Of a DNA stretch of 64,000 nucleotides, positions 1 through 12,164 are shown piece after piece (the stretch's first letter is position 1; every line of letters starts with the position of its first letter). The notes under the pieces are model-generated. The model saw only the letters and a program-made list of their open reading frames with translations. It had not been told where the DNA came from and did not search any database. The translations under genes were made by a program, and so were the position numbers. Source of the stretch: Durusdinium trenchii (Eukaryota; Sar; Dinophyceae; Suessiales; Symbiodiniaceae); assembly GCA_963970005.1 (NCBI GenBank), contig CAXAMN010000015.1, positions 285,523 to 349,522 on the forward strand. Reading direction: 5' to 3'.

Positions 1-927
1 GTGGACTTGCAAGAATCTAGCCGGCAGTAGGATTATGTAGCATTGGCATCTACATTTATATTTTTCCTCTGTACAGCGAAACAGCCCATGAGTGTCCCAA
101 TCAATCAGCCCATGGTGGCCATGTCCATTTAATGTTAGAATCTCAGCTCCCGACAAACAGCCTCGTCATCACCTTCAAATATCTTCTAAACATAAATTGT
201 CAGGGTCCAACGACTCCTTATGACTCCTGTGGCCGGTCATAGCCATGTGACACTAGTCCAACGCAAAAGATGCCTTAAGCCCAGGAAGCTTGACCCTGAG
301 CCTTAAATATACAGTATATGCACGGAAATAGCACTCGCTCATTTGTCCATGGCGAGTTGAAAACAAGTCCAAGATTTCGCACCAGTCCATGCACATGTCA
401 TACTTTCACCATGGCGCAACCACATGTAGGCCTGCCAAGGCCCCAAAGATGTGTCCATGGTCGGTGACTGTGAAGTTAATACCGAAAACCTGAGAGGACC
501 AATCCAAGCCATGCTGGGTGAAGCAAAATGACCAACCTTTGCGTTCCCAGTTGAAGAACAAAGGATGTGCTGATTTGGTTGGGAAGACAGATCAAGCACG
601 CCCAAGATGCACTGCTGCCACGACGTTGAGTGGAGTCTCTCCTCTGAAACCTCAGCGGGACAGGGCAATTCCCCCGAGACAATGCATCAGGGGCACCTAC
701 TGCTAATCCAGGTCCCCCAACCGACCCGTGTGCGGAAGGGGAACAGGCTCCAGGGGCGGATCTTTTTTCCACCTGTTTCAGTAAGCTGCGGAGCTCAAGA
801 AGCCCGGTGTGCAAACCTTTGATAAGAATACAGAATGCATGTCAGTAACCACCCCAACCGGATTGTCACGTGCAACTTGGAAGCTCGTCAACATCCAACA
901 TTGCAAGTCAGGTTGACTTCTCCATAG
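1..927. other. Intergenic or intronic sequence, no gene recognised
   Basis: Open frames on both strands overlap here but none shows a recognisable domain or convincing splice signals. A minus-strand stretch near 740-800 reads as a short helical peptide after a possible AG acceptor, but it is too short to call. Confidence 0.4.
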
Positions 928-1070
928 GTGGACCTCATCTCAGGCCTCTCATGTGGCTCGAGAAGCCAAACTGGCTGTGGCGGCGGCCAGGCAGAGATGC
1001 CACGATTCAATCGCTGGCGTCGATGCAGCCACTCCTAGACGTGTCGACCGATCCCCCCAAAAAAGCGGGG
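928..1070 (+). CDS. Candidate internal exon, unknown protein
   Basis: After a possible acceptor (TCTCCATAG at 919-927) an open frame reads as an alanine- and arginine-rich helical segment beginning WTSSQASHVAREAKLAVAAA. The frame stays open to 1327, but codon use looks less gene-like beyond about 1070. No family is recognised. It may belong with the plus-strand candidate at 1700-1797. The call rests on peptide composition and a single splice signal, so it is weak. Confidence 0.2.
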
Positions 1071-1699
1071 AGATAAGACAGCATAAAACAATGAATATGG
1101 GCATCTCCTCCAAAGACACAAAGTTTGGCAAGGCCTTCCGGGTGCCTGAAATAAGGTTGCAGGTCTTGGTCCTTTTGGCATGCGTCTCTTGGGCTCAAGC
1201 ATTCAAGAACCATGGGTTGAACCTTGATCTCTTCCCATCTGGGATCGTCCTGCAAGCCGGACCCACCCGACCCAGGCTGCAACTATGCTGCCCATTGAAA
1301 CAGACCTTACGTAGGCTTATCGAGTGAGCTTATCGGTCCTTCCCTTTTTTCAGCTCCAGGAAATCAATGATAGCATCCCGCAACTCCATCTGCAGATTGG
1401 ACGGTCACTCTGAGAATATCCGCTGAAGAAACTTGGTGTGAAACGAGACAAGCAACAATCGCTTATAAATGCGAATTACTCGAGGCAAACTAAAGCGCGT
1501 GGCAGGTCGACATATCTGCTACTTTATGTCACGTGCTTTGCACTTTGCCAGGTGAAAACCAGTCAGAATAAGAATATATAAGAATAAATTTGATGCTGAA
1601 TACAACAGACTAGATTCAATGTTTGGACTCTATTCTGCAATCCTACCCGTCTTGATCTGTTCTATAAGCCGACCAATTTCTGAATGACGAGCTCACAAG

Positions 1700-1797
1700 G
1701 AGAAGAAACAAGTCCAGCATATGATGCGCTTAAAGAAAAAAGAATTGATCAAAAGCGGTTCCATGCTCAGATTGAAGCTACATCGGCCTCAGGGAGA
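1700..1797 (+). CDS. Candidate internal exon, unknown protein
   Basis: This open segment is bounded by GCTCACAAG upstream and by the strong donor-like AGAGTAAGC downstream. It reads EETSPAYDALKEKRIDQKRF and continues with a polar helical peptide. A second frame is also open, so the phase is not certain. No family is recognised. The perfect GTAAG donor favours a real plus-strand exon. Confidence 0.3.
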
Positions 1798-1799
1798 GT

Positions 1800-2915
1800 A
1801 AGCTTATCTGGAGGTAGACTTTCAAAGAATGCCTCCTCGGCTCCGAAATGTAAGTGCACTAAACAAAAACGTGCGGAAGAAGGATGAACAAGGGAGTCTG
1901 CAAACAGATTATCTACGTGCAAACGGCTGATCTGAAGTATCGAGTTCAAGTGTCCCGTAGGTCCAGAGTGTCTCCTGACCCACTGGCTCATGATGACCAA
2001 GCAATGATCAGCTATGATCTTCTGCAAGCATTCACCGAACGTCTTAAATGATTTTGCGCATTTACAAGCTGCGCTCCATTCCTTCAATCTACGGTGACCT
2101 ACTCACAAAGGTTTCACGGATACTCAATTGGCTGCTGTCAGTCCTTCATCGTGACACCACCACTTCAGCCAACTCTCGCGGGAGCGCAAATCTGTCCCAA
2201 GCAGTCTCTCTTCAAATTCAATGTTCTTCCCCGATTCTTTCCGGAGCCTCCGCATTTGTTGCAGGTTTTTTTTGTTCGAAGAACATTTGATCATCTGTCG
2301 TCCATTTGGCTTTGTCACCTCGGCCTCTGGGCTTTTCCTGCCGCGAGGGTGGCGGAAGAGGTGTCCAGCCATTGTCGCGGCTCCTGCATAGAGCCGAGGA
2401 CAGTTTTGAATAGAGTGAGGGGGGCTGTGGCCGCAGTTTTCCGGTGTTCTCACTTTTCACTATGTGGGGTGTTGAAAAAACCCCGCGTCTTTTGCAATAC
2501 CTCGAAACCATGTTATCGCTTTATTTTACTCTTATCGTTTTCTCAGGTGAAAGCATCTTTGGTGGAAGATCACAAATCAAAAGATGTCCTTTGGTGGTAG
2601 TTTTGGTGGTCTACATGGTCCTACTTCAGGATCCCGTAGCACTGCCTGTACCAAGGCGTACACCGTCTTTGGTGGTAAAGGCATGGCAGCAGCAAAAATC
2701 AGATATAGACAGCTAAACAAGACTACCACATCGCACACTTCTGCCCTTCAAAGGGTCTAATGAAAACAGTCAAATGGTTACTTGCCCACCAGGGCTGCTT
2801 TTTGCTACATTTCCTTGTCGTTTTCGTTATCGTTTTGTTATCGTTCCGGACACCTCTCCAGGTTGCCATCTTCGTGGTTCATGTAAACAGCTGCAGCATA
2901 TGGACCAAACAGCCC
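1800..2915. other. Non-coding, nothing recognised
   Basis: Several overlapping open frames on both strands (for example 2094-2600 plus and 2124-2511 minus) give low-quality peptides without domains. A 2500-2700 stretch repeats TTTGGTGGTA-like words, and TTATCGTTTTC recurs at 2536, 2818 and 3224. Confidence 0.4.
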
Positions 2916-2917
2916 AT

Positions 2918-3185
2918 TCAGTTCCTAGTAGTAAGGCCAGGAGCCCCTAAGAGCTTCTTGTTCCTGGTAGCGATGTTGCTTTGTAGTAAGGCAAGGAGTC
3001 CCTAGTAGCTTTTTGTTGTTGTTCTTAGTAGCAAGGCAAGGAGTCCCTAGTAGCTTCTTGGTCTTGTTCTTAGTAGTAAGGCCAGGAGTCCCTAGTAGCT
3101 TCTTGTTCCTAGTAGTAAGGCCAGGAGTCCCTAGTAGTTTCTTGTTCCTAGTATATAGTAGGGCCAGGAGTAGCTTTTTGTTCTG
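2918..3185. repeat. Degenerate ~39-bp minisatellite array
   Basis: About six imperfect units of roughly 39 bp are in tandem. The core words are GCCAGGAGTCCCTAGTAGCT and TTCTTGTTCCTAGTAGTAAG. Units vary by substitution (GCCAGG or GCAAGG) and by small T-run insertions. The same family recurs near 13.1-13.2 kb in inverted orientation and at 18.9 kb in this orientation, so it is dispersed rather than a single-locus satellite. Confidence 0.85.
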
Positions 3186-3189
3186 AATG

Positions 3190-5040
3190 TGCAGGTATAA
3201 TCATTGTTATCGTGTTCTTTACTCTTATCGTTTTCTGGGGTAGGAATGCATTAGTAGTGTTAAGGTGCATGCCAATACTAAACCGCTGAGCGCGGGGTTA
3301 TTTCAACAGCCCATGTGCTGTGGACAAAGTCCATGTATGAGCTCGTGCCCGTCTACAGCCTGACAAATGTAGGTACAAGAGAAGCATCTGAAGTCTCTGA
3401 AGAATCAATTTTGCAGAAGCACATGTCAGCAAATGATGAAGCGTCTACTCCTCTATATTAACGGACATTTGTTTTGTCACAGGATTCTTACTCCTACTTA
3501 CAGTGGACTTTATGTATATAATATTGTTGTACAGTAAACCTTCAGCTTTGCACAATGTATTCTTTTTGCAGAAGAAGATGCTTTTAAGTAAAGCCTTCAC
3601 CTTTGCAAAAGTCTTTTATGCGTGAAGAAAAATATCAGCTCCCTTTAATGCAGCATGTGAGATGGTTTTCATGCTACATTCTTTGGAAATGCACATGCGT
3701 CCAACCCATTTGCTTCAAAGAAAAACGCCTGCCTTGAAGGACAAGCACTGTTCAAAAATTCCAATAGAATTGCAAAGGAATTGATGTCTTTCAAGAGCGT
3801 AGCTTGGACAAGCCTGTTTCAAGAATGATACGTGCTTCCCTCGAGGAGGATATCTTCTCTCAACGTCTTCAATTCTATACAAATGAAAAGAGTTCTGTGA
3901 CAAAAAGGCGTAGCGTTCAAATAGAATGCACCCAAATGTAAGAAAAAAATAGTTTAAATAGATTGGGCAAAAAGCAAAGGTCTGATCCACAAAAACGGTT
4001 CAAAAAAAGTGTGGACCCTTGGACAGGTCCTGAGCAGAAGTTAGACAAGAGACATAGGGTGATGTGGTTATTTTTCCTCAAGGTTATTTCATTGTGTTTG
4101 ATCATTGATCAGGTGACAAACGCAAATGAAATGCCTTAATTAACACTAGAAACTCAGGCCCCATGACCCCGACTTCCGCTTGAATGAGGGCTGTTGGGAC
4201 AAAACGGCTCTTGTTAGATGTGCTGAGCCGACAAGACATTCAGGAAACATTTCACAACAACGAATCCGAGATATGATCTCTCCTTAAGTGCTGCCGCAGC
4301 AGTTCACGGGAGAAGCGACGAGAATCAGCCTGACAAAGACAAATGGCGGGGCAAAGAGGAGCACGTGAATTAGTAGGTTTCAATACACATGGATCCCGCG
4401 ACAAGCATTATAGATTGGAACGAAAAGGGCGCAGAACGTGTAATTTACAACAGTGGCCTTTGCTTGGTGACTTTTTTGAGGGATGAAGCACACTAATTGT
4501 GTGAACGCTTGAGGCCTGCTCCTGCCTCTTCTGCCCTGGCAGGGCCAAGTCAATAAGCAGCACGAAACAAAGACAGCATCATGTCTGGCTGTGTTTGGCC
4601 TTTTGGCTTCTTCTTCTTCACCAAGGGCAATCCTCGAGGCTCATTGTGCACGTGGAGATTCCGACGACGATGAACTCCCTGATTTGCTCTTACATCATGA
4701 ATCCATGAATCCAAGCTAGAACGATCTAGTACAGCTACCTATTGGACCCGGGTAGCTCGAAACATTTTGCAAACAAAGAGAGGTTTGAGGGAGCCCAACC
4801 TGCACACAAAACCCTGAGTTCATGGCCGAGGGCGACAGACTTCTCCGTAAAGCCAGCAAAATCCTGAAGAGCCTCAATGTATCTCAATGTGATCAAGACT
4901 AGCTCAATTGCAGCCCCAACCATACCATCCAAACGCCCATTCGACAAACCGCAAGAGCTTGGTGTCTCCGACTGTGCTCACTTTTGTAGCTGTGTTGGGG
5001 CTTCTACACCTGACGTGGGAGGATGTGGGAAGCTTAGAAA
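3190..5040. other. Non-coding, nothing recognised
   Basis: No domain, exon-like segment with splice signals, or repeat beyond simple A/T runs was found. The minus-strand frames at 3715-4105 are short and unremarkable. Confidence 0.4.
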
Positions 5041-5045
5041 AGAAG

Positions 5046-5810
5046 ATATATATATATATATTAGTATATGAATATATGGGCTCGTGGACATTTCGGGGCC
5101 CCATGTAAATGCATCTGCTAACAAATCAATCATCTAACATCTGCTCATCTAGCGTCTGCTGCAAAGAAATCATCATTGAAAATAAAACATTGATGATCAA
5201 GTACAATATCAGTTATTGTATGGTGCTCTTGATAATACATAAGATGGGAAGGGGGTTCTTGTCAAAGGGTCATTTTAGCTTATATGGATTTATGTTCTCT
5301 TTTATATATAATTTATTGTCAATAGAATAATGAAGTGGAATAAATTATACAGTAGATGGATTAACCGTGTGGATCACTCATATAAATAAAACAGAATAAA
5401 TGGCTTATGTTATTGAAAATGGGATCATATCATGCTGTTTTATCATTAAAGATAGATAATTCCATATCCAATTGTATTTCGATTATTGTAGCTTTATTTA
5501 TCGCGTCCGCCAATTCTTTAATATGAGAGTTAACCGACAAAAAGCAATTCCATATCTGGGATTTAATATCTTACCAGTGATTTCTTGACACGGGAGTGAA
5601 GAACCCTGCCAACATGAAAACATATACTATGTTATTGGTATTTGCCAAGACTAAAATATGCCGGATAATCTAGTTTTTTTTTACTATGTTCTTTGTCCAC
5701 TATGTATTCATGAAAAGTCCATTGATAAAGCATTTCTATAGTATGGGTGATCTAAGCCATATCATCATAGTAATCCTCATATATTAAAAGTTGTCTTTTC
5801 TATAATTTAA
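5046..5810. other. AT-rich island
   Basis: A (TA)n tract at 5046-5062 opens about 750 bp that is markedly richer in A and T than its surroundings, dense in stops on both strands and without a gene. Composition returns to the local average near 5815. It may be an old AT-rich insertion or a structural region; the sequence gives no function. Confidence 0.6.
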
Positions 5811-5814
5811 TGTC

Positions 5815-6927
5815 TCCATGGCACTGGTCCCGTCAGCTACCTGTTGATGGCGTCCACTGCATTGGGGATGCAGTTTGCAGCAACCTCCAGGGTTTGTCGC
5901 GCTTGCTCCTGGCAGTTGACACGTGGCAAACATCCGAAGGAAGATTCTGGGCAACAACTTGCTTGGAAAAGCCACTGGTAGGAGAGGATGCAGGGCGCAA
6001 GAACCAGAAATTGAAGACCCACTGGAACGGTCAACATCGGTCAACTACGTGCTAACTACGACTTGGGGAGCCACTTGTGTAGCATATGCTGCAGGAGTGC
6101 AAGGCAGGAATTACTTATCGAACCTAGGGAAGGTTCAGTGCCAGCTGCTACCTAGCTCGGAGCTCACAACTTTGAGCACGGTGTGCATATGCTTGCATCA
6201 GCTAGCATGACTTTCTCGGCGAATAATGACCGCCTTCTGACCATCTTGAAAGCCCTTGCCCTTTCCATCTTTTGACCGTGGTGGATGGCCGGTCTGCAAA
6301 CCAGATTGCTCGGGCCTCACAACTTTCCGGATCACGCCCTTCAGGATCGCGCCCAGCCGCTTCAAACATTGCCTACCAACTAGAACAATTTCAAGACTTC
6401 ATAGGGATTGTGCGATGACTACTCCCAGTGAGTTTGCAACAGTAGTAGTAAAATGGCGCATTTCGTTCTTGAATACTACTGCCCTTTTGTTGTTACCCTC
6501 AAAATCACCACCAACACTCGCGAGATTGTTGTTGGGCAACAGCCTGGTCACACATGGGCCCCTTCCCTCAAGCCGTTCAATCATCAACAAAACATTATAA
6601 TAGGCGTGTGAAAGAGACCAATGACCAAAAGTATTGATCAAATATTGCCGAATTTATTCTGAGGGCCACAAGGTACGAAACAGAACATGGTAGTGAAATT
6701 GATGTAAAAAGATCCCAAGGAAAAGGCTGAGACCATCTTGGAAGCATACTAAAGTTACAAAAAGTACTGAAGGAAAGTGCGTCCTGTCAGCCTTTCCGAT
6801 GTTTGATGATGTTTGACGTTTTCGTTTTGGGCTGATTTGTTCAGGACACCATGCCTCACCCGGCATACACAAGTGATAGTGAGTATATAAAATGAAACAT
6901 AATGCAGCAAAACAGGACCACATCTCG
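5815..6927. other. Non-coding, nothing recognised
   Basis: Overlapping open frames on both strands (5784-6210 and 6256-6641) show no domain and no convincing pair of splice signals. Confidence 0.35.
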
Positions 6928-7060
6928 TTGGGTTCAACCCTGCCTCCAAATCGTGAATGCTATCCACCACCTGAGCCACCTCCTGTAGCGTCAACTTAGC
7001 TGCAGCTACACATTCCTTCGAGCATCTCCGCATTTGGCATGCTCTGGCTGGGGCTATCGG
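6928..7060 (-). CDS. Candidate internal exon, helical segment
   Basis: Reading the minus strand after an acceptor-like CATTTCCGAG, the frame gives a regular amphipathic helix. It includes AAKLTLQEVAQVVDSIHDLE and ends near GLNPTR. Peptide quality is clearly better than in the other frames. The donor would be non-GT (GA or nearby). It lies 200 bp from another minus-strand candidate and may share its gene. No family is recognised. Confidence 0.4.
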
Positions 7061-7270
7061 CTCGGAAATGCTTATACACCTGTTCAAACATGTTCAATTG
7101 CATGGAACTACAGCAGACGGCCGTTCGATCCATCTTTGGCAGGTGACCTTTGCTAACTCTGCGCCCTGACTGCATTTCTTTGTCAGTCTATTCCCAGAAT
7201 ACGACTGACGGCAGTTCTGAATCAATCAACGCGTTGAGTGCAGCATGTTCAATCTCAAGCTGTGCATGGC

Positions 7271-7353
7271 CGCTCCTCTATGGTGTTGGCCATGCTTTCA
7301 AGGTCCACCTGTTGCAACAGCTCCTTCACATCTTCCAGGCTTCTTTGGAACTG
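7271..7353 (-). CDS. Candidate internal exon, helical segment
   Basis: A minus-strand acceptor GGCAGGCAG precedes a frame reading QFQRSLEDVKELLQQVDLES and then MANTIEER, typical of a coiled or helical region. The likely donor is GC (GCCATG). It sits upstream, in transcription order, of the candidate at 6928-7060, so both may be exons of one gene. The product is unknown. Confidence 0.4.
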
Positions 7354-7359
7354 CTGCCT

Positions 7360-10300
7360 GCCAGCGCGGGCGTGTCAACTTACCTGGCTGTTACAGCTAC
7401 AGTCACGTCATGTTTCCACCCACATAAGGGGGGACAAAGGTCCACAGGTCGCATACAGGGAGTTTGCCTCATCTTGTCAGCTTCACTCTCCTCCTGCATG
7501 GCTCAAACTGAACAAGTGAAAAGCCAATATACCAACAGAACCCCCTGCAGTGAACCTGCTGCATCTTCCGGCTGAACCAGACCCGCACCTCAAAACCTAC
7601 ACTATGCTTGCTGAGCACAATTGGAAATTATGTTCTAGGTAGTCTAGGCATGCTTGTGCTCTGGTAAGTGCACTAGCATTGTAGTGTTGGTTTTCGCCTC
7701 TTGTCAACCACGTTTAACAAATGCAAACGTTCCCCGCATTATTATCATGATTTGACAGTGAAATGGCTGACACAAACAGCCCACTAATTACCTAAAGCAT
7801 CCGAGAAACAAAATTGTTTTCCCTATGGTGAGAACAGCATCTCGTGGAACAACTCAAGCCAAATAAGCAGCTTCCAACTACATCCAAATCAATCTCCAGT
7901 TGTTTCATCCGAATCTGGTCTGAACATGTTTCAATGTTTCAACAAACGACATGGATTGGACCCATGGAGCCTGGCCTAGAACCTTGGGCCTGCATGTGTC
8001 ACGGATAGTGTGATAGGGTTCGTGGGCTCCTGATGCTCCTGACTTTCCACACTTACATCTTCAACTTCCACATCCTGCCGAAAAAAACAATCCGAACAAT
8101 CGACCCAATTGGTTTGGTCTACTCATGTTTACTGCGAGACTCTTTGTCTTGTCAGCAACATGTCCACTGCTGGCACAAGCAAGGTGAGTCTAAGGTGAGC
8201 TTGAAGTGCAACGCACACGTCTGCCTGTGAAAGTAGGCTCCGTCGGCCTCTCATGCTGAAAGTCAACCCGGCAAGTTACGGACAAGGAAGTTGAACAATG
8301 ATTGCTGAAACAAGTTCACTTCGCCAATGGTGCAAGATTGTGAGACATTTTTGATGCAAAGACTCGACACGCGCACAAAAGGAGACATATCTGCTTGTTC
8401 AACTGGTGCCGTTGCTCTGCTGAGTTTGTTTCTTTGTTTCCCTCCGGGCGACACCCGTCAAGGGTATTGAAAGGACAAACATCTGCTTCCGCGGGCTGGC
8501 TTTCTGTCTTTCATTGCAGCTATATCGGATGTTTTCGGGTCTTTTCCGCCAGGATATCCTGCTTGTATTGCATTGTTCATTTGAGTCTTCGCCAACATCA
8601 GACACTGCCAGCTGACGTCAGTGGAGTTGACATGAATCAAAGTGCAGCGGTTGCCACAAGCTACTGACAATCAAGAAAGAGTATTGGTATAGGGTTGGCC
8701 CCTGTCAGTTTTGCAAGGTGTTGATCAATTCAGAAATACTAACCCGGCTCATGACTAAAGTACATGTACAATATATATATATACATATACACGCCCTTTC
8801 TCTAATGCATATATATATACATATACATCTACATTCTAATGTAGACTCTAGACGCCCAATCCAGACTATTGCGACAGTTCAAGGCTGACAAGGCAATTGC
8901 ATATGTCACAATGGATCGCATGATATCGCGTGATGTTTACATGATTCTCAGCTGCTATTAAATGCTCTGACAGTGCCTCTATCACACTTGACCCTGCCTG
9001 TCCCTGTCAGGTCAATGCCCGTGAGACCAGAAACAACTTCACCTGTCAATGATGCTCGCCTCAGGTGGCTGATGCACTGGCAAGTAGCAACAGCAACTCA
9101 ACGATTGTGATAATGCATATTAACACGAGTAGGACATAGAAGCATGCTATACATACACAATTTGCACAATTATACATCATAATCATATGCACTAATTAAG
9201 CTGTGTTATCCCCTTGCACTCAAACATTGGAGCGTTGGACTGTGAGACTCACCAACGATGGCCTGATTGATGTCTTCACCGAAAGGGCAGCTTTCTGGAA
9301 AAGTGCCTGGACTGCAAAGCACTATGTTACGTCACCGCTGGACGCAAGGTAGCAGGTACAGCCAAATGGAAAACCGTAAATTAATCCGAAAATGCGCATC
9401 CTCTAAGTCTACATTTGAGTGTTCAACCCCGCAGGTGGTGAGTGTCCAAAGCACACGAGAAACCACACAAATATTGAAGCAACTTGAGATCAGAATGAAA
9501 GCGCCGTACGTACACTGCTGCATTCGGGAAGGAAACTTCGCCCGGCATTCCCTCCTCCACTTTTCAGGTGGCCGAACTATTGGAGCTCGCTGTGACGTGA
9601 GCGCACCGTGGCGCGTGCTAACTCAGATTCTTCCGTGTCTTGTGCAAGCTACACCGCGGCGCCGCAATGTTTTTCGTGCCTGCTGCAAACGCATGAAAAC
9701 TCTTCTGAATGCGCCTTGGATGACTCTTCTTTCTCGGTCTCACTCTTCAAGTGGCCTAATTGCAGTTTTCAGGCACGTTCAAATGTTTGTGTCATCTCGC
9801 GCACACCAAAAGGCTGCCTCTCATGCCAAGGTTGCGTGTGATCCCTAAGTAAGAATTGTTCCATGGTTTCGAGAGGATGCACTGCACTGGCACGTTCTCT
9901 GTCATCCCTCGCCTAGAAGCGATCGGGCCTGGCTTTGCAGCAGCATGCTCGTGAATTGGTAGGTGTGTGACATGCACCATGCATCTATGTCGGACCAGTG
10001 TTTGCAAACATTCTGAACTCGCCTCGCTGTAGACTTTACGGCCTGACCGAGTTGCTGCATGTCACCACGGAGCCGCAGCCACGGCTTGGCCGTCTGTTCT
10101 ATAACTTTATGAGCTTCGTGCGATCAAGTTTAGTTTGTGCTCAATAACTGCCCTCTGGCTCGTCTTGAATTCAATTTCTCCTGCAAGACTGCAGGACTGG
10201 CCAAAAGCGGCCCAAGTCAGGTCTTGATTCATTGATAGGTTCCCGTGAAACTATCGATGAAACCCAGTGGAGAGAAAATAGAGAAAAAGCATGGTTGGGC

Positions 10301-10680
10301 CCCCCTTTTGCAGCAGACTGAGATCAGGGCGCACTGCGGGTTTTGTGACCTAAGCCAAACCACTTGTCCCTGCTGCAGCGGAGTCAGTTAAACTTTTAAA
10401 AGTATAAGAGACTGAGAGATGCATGCAGCAAGTGTTTCAACTTGTAGTGAGAAGCGTGTGACAATAGACAAAGCGGTCGTATACAGTACATATGTTACAT
10501 AGTTACATATGTATGTCTGTACGTATGTAACATGCACGATACAGTTTAAAGGAACACGCATAGTGAAATCAAATTACAACCCCCAGAAGAACTGCCACTG
10601 AGCAATGGCACGGTAAGGTGACATGAAACGTGCATGTTGTTTAAAGACGTGCAAGTCAGCCAGCGTTTAATATCAATTGG
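7360..10680. other. Mostly non-coding, two TA-rich microsatellites
   Basis: No gene is supported. A plus-strand frame at 9267-9848 (193 codons) is the longest but has no recognisable domain and poor composition. A compound TA/TACA microsatellite sits at 8769-8830, and short TACATATG palindromic words occur near 10480-10530. Confidence 0.35.
8769..8830. repeat. Duplicated (TA)n-TACATATAC microsatellite
   Basis: The block ATATATATATACATATAC occurs twice, about 45 bp apart, with TCTAATG words between and after the copies. This indicates a local duplication of a microsatellite-containing unit. Confidence 0.8.
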
Positions 10681-10683
10681 AGG

Positions 10684-11368
10684 TCAGCCATGAACATCTT
10701 TGATTTCAAGACGGAATGGACTGCCTACAAGCAGCTCGTTGCTGGTTGCTATGGGGCTCAATTTTTGCACAGCAAGCCGTTTGACCAAGTCATGCAAGAC
10801 CTTGCACACTTGCTTTCTCAAAGGTTGGAGGATGTTTCGGGCTCCTTCGCAAGCTTTGCGAATAGACTTAGGTCCATGGATGTCAGAACAAGGTCGAAAA
10901 AGCACCGACGTTTGCCAAGTTGCAAAATCCGTCAAGTTCGTTAAGTCCAGCTTGCTACCTGCCAGGCGCAACTCAATAACCCCATCCGCCTCAAGACAAG
11001 GGCCCTGGAGGCTGAGAAGAGCTATGTATATACAGAAGCGGCGTCGCGCAAAGTCTTTGATAAATAAGAAATCAAACATCCTCTCGCAGTTTGACCCGCA
11101 ACAAGAACACTTACATCCAAATGGTTTTTGCAGGATTGGCAGCAAGTTGCAGCGATCACTCACCCCAAACACTGGTTCTACCAAGGCATTGGTAGGTCTG
11201 AAGCTGACCAACGACAAAACGAAACTCCAGCTATACACTTGGGACCGTTATGTAAATCCACCCTACAACCAAAAAGCAATCGCGGCACCTGAAGCTTCCT
11301 GTCTTTCAAACATGATACGAGTGGTACCGCTTGCCCCATCTGATCCACGTGGGTTTTGTATAGCTTGA
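10684..11368. other. Region of three long overlapping open frames, coding strand uncertain
   Basis: A 184-codon minus frame (10684-11238), an 84-codon plus frame from 10690, and a 222-codon plus frame (10700-11368) overlap. The 10690 frame starts MNIFDFKTEWTAYKQLVAGC and stays peptide-like past its first stops (for example QLNNPIRLKTRALEAEKSYV near 10960-11020). That would fit a plus-strand pseudogene carrying stop codons. No family is recognised, and the alternative that the minus frame is real cannot be excluded. Confidence 0.3.
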
Positions 11369-11837
11369 CTTTCTGTATTGGGGCGCTCAAATTCAAAGTT
11401 CCATGACACTGTCATAAGTCATAAGCAAGGTGGCACTGCGACGCCAGCCTTTGCGCTGGAAATCTTCCGAAGCTGCACCTGAATAGCGCCGTTCTGATTC
11501 CTACAGATTATATATAAATACCATATCGTGTTCATCGCTTTTGCTATGTCATGCCGGACATACCATACTATATCCTGCTTTTGCGCCTGGCCTTTGAGGC
11601 GCGGCTTCTTGATGCGCAACGACATGGTATCATCCCATGGTTCGGCGCGGGTGCATCCGAGTGCAGGAAGCTCCGACAAGCACGTAAGCAAAGCCTGGAG
11701 ATACTTGTGCTATGCAAGCGGCAACCAATTTACAGTTGTATATTACCGCATGTTCAACAAGAGCTCTCGCAAACAAAGTCAAGGGTTATGTTGGGCAGTG
11801 GCAGCCATACATGACCAACCATCACATATGTTGTTGT

Positions 11838-11950
11838 GAAAAAAACGGAAAAAAAAAAGAAGCAAAACAAAAGCAAATGAACATGCAAAAGCAGCGCAAT
11901 TTGCTTTGTTTTTGCATTTGTTTTGCTTTTTTTTTTCTCTTTTTTCCTGG
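11838..11950. repeat. Imperfect inverted repeat (A/T-rich hairpin 1)
   Basis: The left arm runs AAAAAAGAAGCAAAACAAAA and onward. The right arm is its imperfect complement (TTTTTGCATTTGTTTTGC and onward), with the centre near 11902 and almost no loop. Arms are about 50-55 bp. The open frames across it are low-complexity artefacts. Confidence 0.75.
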
Positions 11951-12007
11951 CACCACTTCTGCACTTATGAGAGCTTTTACCCGTCAGCAATATTTGCTGT
12001 ACCCTCC

Positions 12008-12160
12008 TAGGAAAAAGCGGAAAAAAAGCGAAACAAATGCGAAAATAAAGCAAACAAATAAAAGTGAAAAAAAAGCGACAACTACGCACAGCTACATGTT
12101 TTTGCCTTTTTGTTTGCTTTACCTTTTGCTTTTTGTTGCTTTGTGTTTGCTTTATACAAT
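12008..12160. repeat. Imperfect inverted repeat (A/T-rich hairpin 2)
   Basis: A second foldback of the same AAGCAAA/TTTGCTT composition follows the first by about 60 bp. The left arm (12010-12080) carries AAAGCGAAACAAATGCG. The right arm (12100-12158) carries TTTGTTTGCTTTACC and TGTGTTTGCTTTATAC. The similarity of the two hairpins suggests duplication or a foldback-type element. Confidence 0.7.
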
Positions 12161-12164
12161 TATT

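Noticed and set aside
7190..7253. Second minus-strand exon (IEHAALNALIDSELPSVVFW)
   Set aside because: It would require a 17-nt intron to join the 7271-7353 candidate and then ends at a stop; probably a shadow.
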